Of a DNA stretch of 64,000 nucleotides, positions 49,901-60,500 are shown piece by piece. Source of the DNA: Glandiceps talaboti (taxonomy: Eukaryota; Hemichordata; Enteropneusta; Spengelidae); contig NC_135553.1 of NCBI RefSeq assembly GCF_964340395.1, positions 21,188,449-21,252,448 on the forward strand, read 5' to 3'. Under the pieces are notes generated by a model, which did no database searches, was not told the DNA's origin, and saw only the letters and a list, made by a program, of their open reading frames with translations. The position numbers and the translations under genes were made by a program. How positions within the stretch are numbered: the first letter of the stretch is position 1; every line of letters starts with the position of its first letter.

Positions 49901-52900
49901 CCACATACACACCAAGTTGTACATGTATTCAAGAGAAAATATGGGATTTCTTTTCCAGAAGTTCTATGCCATGACAACATACATGTACTTCTATGCCATT
50001 ACTTCAGTGACACTTAACAAAACATTCAGATTGATGAACACTTGTTTCTCTATACTTACACTTAACATATTTATTATTCTTCAATATTTTTTTTTCATTC
50101 AGGTGGAAAATATTTTTGACATAAGCGATTGTCACTATTTGTCTTCGACTTATATTTTCTTATAGTAAACTGAACATAGAAAAATATTAGCCTAGGGGGT
50201 CTAATAGTTAGCACTATGAATTATAAACATTATACAATGCATAAGCTAAGTTGAACAAAAACAATTATGGAATATATACTCTGGTCGTTCTACATCACGA
50301 CAACGTACGTGTATGTCATGACTACGCGCGTCTATGTCACTGGTTCTGCTGTGTTTGAAATATGAGTCAAAATGTTCAAAACTACCATTACTTTCCTCGA
50401 TTTTACTTTGATATTACTGCATGCTGCTGGTATAATTATGTTGTTCTCTGATATTTTCGTTCATTCAGCCGGAAAATACTTGTGACCTATAACTCAGGGT
50501 ATGTCACTACTCGTCTAGTGACTCATAGTGACAAGGCCCCTTAGGTCACTTGTATTTTCCTTGGCTTAGCGAAGAAAACTATTGGGGAATAACATGAAAT
50601 TATTTTGGAGTTGTTAAAGTAGTATTTGACTTGGTAGACAGATACATGTACTATGACACAACCCCATGACGTACGAGTGTAAGTGTGGTGCACTCAGGGT
50701 ATTTGCACGAGTGCTTGCAGTGTTCTCTACAGCCGTACTTTCATAAGCGTAGTAAGTGAAAGTGCAGCAGAAAACACTGTAAGCGTGAGTACAAATACCC
50801 CTGCATGAGTACCCACACTGGCACTCCTGCAAACTAAACTCCAAGACCAAAAGGGGATAAATTCCTACCTGTCTGCCTTCTTCCACTGTCAAACTAAACA
50901 CCCAGACAATCGTGATCCATTCCCATTTACTAGGGGAGTCTGGTTCACCAATAGGGTTCAGATTGGTCATTAGGAATACTCCAAATATGAACAAAAATAT
51001 CACATAGGAGATCTAAAAAGCGAAGAAAAAAAAATCATTCAAATTTTAGCAATTTTCACTTATACAATCATGTTGAAGGACAAAATAAAACCCAACAAAG
51101 GTTTCAATATTAAATCTACAATAGCTGCAACAAGGATTTTTTTTTCATCAAACAACCACTGCAAAGATATATTCACTAAATATTGGTCAATAGGGAACTT
51201 GCAATCCAAACTGAGCCTGCTCAGATGCAAAGGACTATGGGATTATCTGTGTTTATTGTAATACCTAATCTGGAGCTACCGATAAAATAAACCTCCCACA
51301 AGGGTCTGGGTGACTATAAATTGATTATTTATGGTTATAAACGATGTAACATTATTGTTTACAATGATATATGATTAGTATTTATTATTACATTTCCCAT
51401 GATGCAACATTCAACATGGCAGGTTTGCAAGTTCCCTATTACATACAATTATATTTGCATATCATTTGCATGCAGGTAAGCAATTATAATGTTCTTGGTA
51501 TTGCACTGGTTAAAATACCGCTACTATGCGAGTGCACCGGTGGAAGTAATCTTAAGTACATATGTAATAATGAATTGATTATTTTTATATGTTTTCACTG
51601 GTTGTTTTTTGGTGTCACAGTGTTTTAAAAAAAGGTTTATAATTACATATTAAATAAACATAAGCTACCTACCACATTGAACAGAAACTTAGTAACTGGT
51701 GCTGTATAGTAGTACCAGATAGCACGGAAGATACTGAGTCTGTCTGCCACCGTATGGAATCCAAGTTTCCTAATCTTCCTGGATGACTGCCTTTGTGCCA
51801 ATGACGGATCAGCAAGACTGATTCCGGTACTTCTATGATGTAAGGATGGACGGACGAGAGCACCGGAATGGTGTGCTGGAGATGTGGCATCATGTGTGTC
51901 GTGATGTCCTGTCTTGGCCATATCATCTAAATCTTCCTCTTTGGTGGAAAATTTGATGAGGAATATAAAGAACGGGATGAGGGCCAGTATCAGCTGTTAT
52001 AATAGAGGATAAGACATGAATGGTTAATAGTGGAATCACCTGAGTCATGATGGCTGAATGGTTAGATTGGCTGGCTTTGAACCTGCAGGTTGTGGAGTCA
52101 TGATGGGCGAATGGTTAGATTGGCTGGCTTTGAACCTGCAGGTTGTGGAGTCATGATGGCTGAATGGTTAGAGTGGCTGGCTTTGAACCTGCAGGTTGTG
52201 GAGTCATGATGGCTGAATGGTTAGATTGGCTGGCTTTGAACCTGCAGTGGAGTCATGATGGGTGAATGGTTAGATTGGCTGGCTTTGAACCTGCAGTGGA
52301 GTCATGATGGGTGAATGGTTAGATTGGCTGGCTTTGAACCTGCAGTGGAGTCATGATGGTTGAATGGTTAGATTGGCTGGCTTTGAACCTGCAGGTTGTG
52401 GAGTCATGATGGTTGAATGGTTAGATTGGCTGGCTTTGAACCTGCAGGTTGTGGAGTCATGATGGTTGAATGGTTAGATTGGCTGGCTTTGAACCTGCAG
52501 TGGAGTCATGATGGGTGAATGGTTAGATTGGCTGGCTTTGAACCTGCAAGTTGTGGAGTCATGATGGGTGAATGGTTAGAGTGGCTGGCTTTGAACCTGC
52601 AGTGGAGTCATGATGGGTGAATGGTTAGATTGGCTGGCTTTGAACCTGCAGTGGAGTCATGATGGGTGAATGGTTAGATTGGCTGGCTTTGAACCTGCAG
52701 GTTGTGGAGTCATGATGGGTGAATGGTTAGAGTGGCTGGCTTTGAACCTGCAGTGGAGTCATGATGGGTGAATGGTTAGAGTGGCTGGCTTTGAACCTGC
52801 AGTGGAGTCATGATGGCTGAATGGTTAGAGTGGCTGGCTTTGAACCTGCAGTGGAGTCATGATGGGTGAATGGTTAGAGTGGCTGGCTTTGAACCTGCAG

Positions 52901-53693
52901 GTTGTGGAGTCATGATGGGTGAATGGTTAGATTGGCTGGCTTTGAACCTGCAGGTTGTGGAGTCATGATGGGTGAATGGTTAGAGTGGCTGGCTTTGAAT
53001 CTGCAAGTTGTGGAGTCATGATGGGTGAATGGTTAGAGTGGCTGGCTTTGAATTTGCAGGTTGTGGAGTCATGATGGGTGAATGGTTAGATTGGCTGACT
53101 TTGAACCTGCAGGTTGTGGAGACATGATGGGCGAATGGTTAGAGTGGCTGGCTTTGAATCTGCAAGTTGTGGAGTCATGATGGGTGAATGGTTAGAGTGG
53201 CTGGCTTTGAACCTGCAAGTTGTGGAGTCATGATGGGTGAATGGTTAGAGTGGCTGGCTTTGAATTTGCAGGTTACAATGTGGAGTCATGATGGGTGAAT
53301 GGTTAGATTGGCTGGCTTTGAATTTGCAGGTTGTGGAGTCATGATGGGTGAATGGTTAGAGTGGCTGGCTTTGAATTTGCAGGTTGTGGAGTCATGATGG
53401 GCGAATGGTTAGATTGGCTGACTTTGAACCTGCAGGTTGTGGAGTCATGATGGGTGAATGGTTAGATTGGCTGGCTTTGAACCTGCAGGTTGCGGAGTCA
53501 TGATGGGTGAATGGTTAGATTGGCTGGCTTTGAACCTGCAGGTTGTGGAGTCATGATTGGCGAATGGTTAGATTGGCTGACTTTGAACCTGCAGGTTGCG
53601 GAGTCATGATGGGTGAATGGTGAGAGTGGCCGGCTTTGAACCTGTAGGTTGTGGAGTCACTTAATATTTCCAACAATGTGCCCAGCCCCCAAT

Positions 53694-53767
<74 letters not shown>

Positions 53768-54534
53768 TTAATTCTCAAAGAAACACGCTACACTACGTCT
53801 CAACACATTGTACAACAAACTAACAACTAACGATGAAAAAAAATAATACAACAGCTACAAATACACAGAAAAAAAAACACACCAATAAAATGTCTCAGAA
53901 GAAAGGGCTGCAAATGCCATATAAAGTTACTGGTTGAAAGTTCTTTCAAATATTTTAAGGATAATAAAACTTCAGAAGACAGTACATGTAAGTAAAACTA
54001 ACTTACTCTCCACCAAGATGTATGTAAATGCATGTTTCCTTTCCATATTCTATTGAGTTTAGTCTGACAACAACTATGGTCCATGAATTCCATTTGATAG
54101 GCTGAGTCAGCGATAGATAGACACGTTGTGTGGCCCCAGTTAGGTAACTGTCGTATAACCAATTGTTGTGATTTTCGCTTGTCCTTGTTGTAACACTCTG
54201 TTAAAACATCCTTTGCCAAAAGCTGGTAATCCCTGAAAGTTCAATACAACAAAAAAATTCTGTTAATGGCAATGTGCACAACTGAAATCCAATGTCTGAC
54301 ATTCACATGCGCAGTGACAGAAACATGAAAACATCCCTACATGATAATGGAACATCCCATGAACTTTACGCAAGTCAAGCGATTAATGTAAAATTCTATA
54401 ACTATAAGTCATAGACTTCTTTTGGATGTAACTTGAAAATTACAGATTGGATCACTGTCATTAAACCATTTTTCATCATGACACCAAAAGTAATGTCTCA
54501 AGCAAATATCAAGGCAATCGCTCACACACACACA

Positions 54535-54592
<58 letters not shown>

Positions 54593-57500
54593 TACACACA
54601 CATCACACATCACACACACATTTGTGACAGATACAACCCTATCAGTATTCAGTTGTGCTAAAAATCAAAATGGGGTATTCCTAAACATCTTTATTGATTC
54701 GAAGTGAAATAGTTGTATCTTGATACAAGGAGAGAGTCTTACAATGAAGATTACAATGTATGCTAGCTAAGATAGTCTAACAACTATCATGTATTTTACC
54801 ATGCATGAGCCATGCTCAACGAAAAAATATGGAATATATACTGTGGGCGTTCTACATCATGACAACGTGTGTCTATGTCATGACAACATGTCTGCTGCGT
54901 TCAAAATATGAGTCAAAATGCTCAAAGTTGCCATTACTTCTTTTTATATTACTGGCGATAGTACATGTATAATTATATTATTCTCCACTATTTTTCTTCA
55001 TTCAGTCAGAAAATACTCATGGCCTAAGGGTTGTCTCTACTTGTCTAGCAACTCATAAGTGACAAAGGTCTCTTAGGTCAATCACTCATATTTCGGCTGA
55101 ATGAAGAAAATTATTGGGGAATAATATCAAATTGTATGCTGAATACCCTACAAAATAACCAGAAGTAAATACTTTGCAGATATTAAGTCATGCATTTTGC
55201 AATATATGATATTGTATACGTACACTTTACCCAAATATGGCAAGTGGTGGGCTCATCGCTATCCATTAACTCAGTGATTTGGCTCTGTTAATTTCTTCAC
55301 TTTTTTAACATATTTACAGATAAAATAATATTTCCGTGCTAATTTATATGAATACATTTATGTGATTCAAATGATGTTTCTGTGCCATTACACAGGGTAT
55401 ATGATAAAAACCTTTACAGCCCAGATATGGGTTTTGCAAACCTCAGTACATGTAGTAATGCACATTACCCTCCTAAATTCGAGCCCTTCTGCCATACAAT
55501 CTCAGTCCACAAAACCCATATCCATAAAGGTTATTACTACTAAAATTTGACTGTGTTGGTCAACTAGTACTAAAAATGTTTTGTATGGGATAGAAATTGT
55601 TTCTGATTTGTAGCTATATTAAGCCCCGGAATATGACAATCAAACTTTGCATGTGATTCTGTGCTTCATGGTGATCACTGAATTCAAACAAATTTCATCA
55701 AATTCTCAACATTATTAATATTTGGAATTCAAAGCAGATACTGACTGCTTTCCTATTAATTTGCAACTTTGATGTCAATCATCTATGAATCAATCTTGTT
55801 TGAAAACAAAACATCATGGAGAAAAACTCAAAGAGTAATTTATGATCATGAGATCTTGGTACAATTTACTGCCTTCCTTGCATTCATAATTTTGCATGTG
55901 TTGACTGACCGTAATGCTGTAAGCTGATTGCGGTGGTACAAAACTTATGAATTTAAGAGTATAAAGCTTGTATAAGAATATTAACATGTATAATAGTAGA
56001 CTCACATGGAGTGATTTGTGAGATCTTGGTATAGCTCCACCTCTTCTTCAGAAGCAGCTAGTTTAGACAAAGCTCTAAGGATCTTAGCTGCTACCAATGC
56101 AGAACCTGAAATATTAAAAATAACATTCTTTCTAAACTTTTTTATTTTAATGCACCTACTGGAATTTTGTATTTGTTCTCAATTTTTGGACATCTCTAAC
56201 TGCATGTATTATCATTTTTTAATATTCGTCTATTATTACTAGGTGTACGAAAACTTTTAATGAAGTGGTTCTGCTGATTCCAGACATTGATCTTTTAAAT
56301 GTATTTGTATTGAACTTTTTTGATGTATTTAGGCATATTTGATCCAAAACAAGGAACCTTTATATATGTACAGGATACAAGAAATAGTGTCACTTATATA
56401 TACAGTACTGTCAATTGATACATATTATAGAAATGAAATTACAAAATGCTTCGTTTCCGCACATTCAGAAAGACAGCTAGTACTAACAAAATCAATATAT
56501 TCCCATTTTAAAATGAATTCGTTTCTCATTAATAATACATGGTTATACTCAAAGAATGACAAAACACACCACAGATTTACGAGAGTCAGTTTCTACTTAC
56601 CCATATGTGTTGAGGTGCTGAGCCAGAAAAGTCTTGCCATAGTCCTCATGTTAAGTAATATGGCCCATAAAAACAACTCTTGCTCTGGGTAATCAAAAGT
56701 GAAGTTTTCCCTCTCAAAAGACAACATTTTTTCTGTAGATTGAACAAACAAGAAAGATTCAGTAAGTCTGCTTTCCAGTTTTAGATATACAGAATTACTC
56801 ATCATGGCACACATGCTTATGAATCAAGATAGAAAATTTCAAACTTTGGATTTATCTATTTCACTATTCATTTTTTTTTTTTATCTGAAATTGAATATTT
56901 TGTTTTCAAGGATTTGAAGTGAAGATACATAAAATATAGAGCAAATCTGAAAGAAATATTTCTTCACAGATATTTACACTTAATGGTGGTATGTAAGGGT
57001 ACCTAAAACATTATGCTGAGACATCAAACTGATGGAGACTTCAGCAATATATCATATTTTGAAAGTAAATTTTTCCAAAGTATCGATGGTATACTTTAAA
57101 AGGTTGATGAAAGTACATGTGAAGACGGGTCCACCTTACATTATTAGGTTTATTTCCCTTGAGGTATACACAAATGACACTTGTATTAAATCCAGCCTTT
57201 GGTTTACTAAGATAGACGAAAACTAACTCTATCGTTCTTCAATGTGCTAGATTACACAAGTGGGGGTGATAGCAGTTCCTCTGTTATGTGATTCTAATCA
57301 CCCTGTGATCAACAAAGTATAAACATTGGAAGTCCCAAAACAACTACACTGCAAGTTCATTGAACTCTGTCAATAAAACTCTGCGATGCCTCCCTACTGA
57401 GACTACAATTAAATCAATGTCCATTCAATAGCTTATCACTGCGACAATAGTTTTAGTTTGTGTCTATCTTAGAAAACCGAAGGTTCGACTACCAGAAGGT

Positions 57501-60500
57501 AATATGATTTTCCATGACAAAATAGACTCACAAATTTGAAATAATATTAGACAATTTTAACTTACGTCTTTGAGTTTGTTTCCGCCATGTTAATTCATAA
57601 GGTTCTACCACAAAGGCTGGTCCTGCATAGCTGAGAGGATACTCGTCACCCATCAAATTCGTCAATACTTTACCAATAAAGTGCAGTAAGTAACATGCCC
57701 ATTTCTCTCCAACATCATATTTCTGATGATGAAAAAGGGGAACATCAGTCATCTATTAGTATTGAATCTAAGATCAAAGTTGTCATATGGATGAGGATAG
57801 GGTATTTACTTTGGATTTTTAATTACAAAAAAAAAGTTATCGTAGTTTCCTAATTGAAAAATCAATGGTGAAACAACATATACCAAGTCCTTGTTTGTAA
57901 CTCAATACATTACAAAAGATTAATAAATGTGCAAAATCTTTGTCACTGTATGTGCAACAAAGAAAAATATTGGGGAATCAAATAACTGTATTGCTTACTT
58001 TACAACAGCCACAACAGGTTGATAATACACTGGAAGCTTGCTGTAAATCAAGTAATAAACATAGAACAAAATAATTAAATACATACTTTTATATACATAC
58101 TTGTCCATGTATGTTGAGTTGTTGACATAAGGAAGGAACAAATACACTCACGAAAATATTCCCAATTTTAATACACATAACTTGCAAAACCAATCTCAAC
58201 AATTTCAACAAAAGTAAACACACAAAGGAAATAGTTTGATATTCAGAAGTACTGTATGTATCTCCTGAGTGTGTAGAAGAAAATCAACAAAATAGTATTT
58301 CCTTTAATAGGCAAACAAAATATGTTTGTTTTTTCGTATAACACGACTGCAGAAATTATGATAGATAGTTTGAAATTTTATTTCATTTTTTTAAACTATT
58401 TTTTTTTCAAGAAGTTTTCCAACCCAAGATACTTGTTGGTCACAATACTTATATGTGATAATTTGACGAGATGTAAAATAAGTAAATGAAGACAATTATA
58501 TGTGAAGTAGACGAACACAATATACAGACTGTACTCTATAGATTCACCTTACATTCGTGTCTCCAGAGTGGGATTTTAAGACCAAAGACACTTTGGCAAG
58601 AATATTACACAGAAATAGTACAGTTTCACTAGTTTTGGGATGTAAAAATATTTAGGGTAGGTAGCTTCAACTAGGGTCAGTCGGGTTATCGGAAACACAC
58701 AATAGTTTTTTTATTTGGCCATACTGAAAGTCACTACAATCTAGTCACCAGGCTTACCTTTGTCTGTTTGAGGGCTAGAATATGAGTTTTCAACAATTCA
58801 AGAGTAGTGCATGCTGTATCTTCATTTAAATCCCTATTGTTATACAAGGCCTACAATATGAATATGAAAATAAATATTATCATCAACTTTGGAAAGAGGG
58901 AGCAAGATTGTAGATTTACTGTCAAAAAATGGTTAAAATTCCTGTTAATGTTAGTACTGTTTCTCAACATTCCCTTGGGATTGGACTGGTGGAAAGCATT
59001 TTACATGTATGTGGTAAACATTTATCCCTCTGGACAAGATCCTCAAACTTGAGAGACGGTTTGGACAGAATCACCCAATGACTGTTTGGATGTCAGTAAC
59101 TGTCAGGATAACCAAGTAACTGTTTGGACAAAATAATCAAATATCTTTTTGTATAATGCGATAACCAAATAACTATCTTGGACTGGATGAAAAAATAACT
59201 GTTTGGACAGGATAACCAAGTAACTGTATGAAGAGATACCAGATACCCAAATAACTATTTTGGACAGGATGACAATAAAACTGTGGACAGGATAACCAAG
59301 TAGCTAATTGAACAAGATAACCAAATAATCATTAGGTGAGGATAATTAAATAACTGGACAGGGTGACAAAATAACTGTTTGGTCAGAATAACCAAATAAC
59401 TGTTTGGTCAGGATAACCAAATAATCATTAGGTGAGTATAATTAAATAACTGGACAGGGTGACAAAACAACTGTTTGATCAGGATAACCAAATAACTGTT
59501 TGGACAGGATGACGAAATACTGTTCAGACAGTATAAACTCTAGACTGTAAGATACGTCGTGACGTTTCGCCTTCACCGGCCTCCTCTCACAGAGGTTAGG
59601 AGTTGGCCGATGTTTGAGGGCGCACCGTCACGGCGTACCTTACAGACAGTATAAACTCATACCTGGAAATACAATTGATGTAGTCTTTTTATTGACAGGA
59701 ATTTTCTGAGGACAATACCATGGTCCATGAGTAATTGAACAAAGGCCACTCTATTCATAGTCAGAGCTGTTAACATGGCATCTTCCAAGTCAATTTTCTG
59801 AAAAGAAATAATAAAAATACAAAATACAGTTTCAACACAGTTGATTACATATCACATAATGCAAGGTTTTTTAAATGGTGTATTATTAAGTGATTTCATG
59901 AATAATTAAGTCAACATAGAACTTTATAGTTTAAGTTATACAATGATAGAGTAACCTACACAGATTAGTGAGCTTGCAATCAATAGCAATTAAATCAGTA
60001 AACTCCATGGACATAATGTTTCATGTACATGAGATTAATCCTGTTTTTTTTTTAAACTTGTAGCTTTTTGTGAACAAACAAATAGTATGAGTCAAAACGT
60101 TACAAATCACCATTATTTTTCCCGATTTTTCATAAATTGTGGTTGAAGAGGCATAATTATATTATTCCCCAATATTTTTCCTTGTTCAGGTGAAAAATAA
60201 TTGTGACCTAAGGGTTTGTCACAGCTCGTCTAGCGACTCATAGAGACAAACCACCCATATCTTCCTTAGCCAACTGACGAAAAATATTGGGGAATAATAT
60301 CTAAACATATAATTCTTTCAATTCCATGAACCATTACAACATTTCTGTTTGAATTATTGCTACACATGTATCTCTTCTATAAAGCAAGCGAAATCAATTG
60401 TTCTTGGGTGACTGTGATGATTATTTTCTGTAACATTTGTAGCATACAGTAATTTATCAATTACCTTTGTCATTGTCAATTTTATGACCACTAATAAACA

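Noticed and set aside
52040-53660. Tandem tRNA genes
   Set aside because: No complete acceptor stem, T arm or proper B box in a unit; only the D-arm/A-box part is tRNA-like.
53551-53778. Poly-isoleucine frame
   Set aside because: Translation of the ATT microsatellite and the minisatellite.
54409-54627. Val-Cys and Thr-His repeat frames
   Set aside because: Translation of the CA microsatellite.
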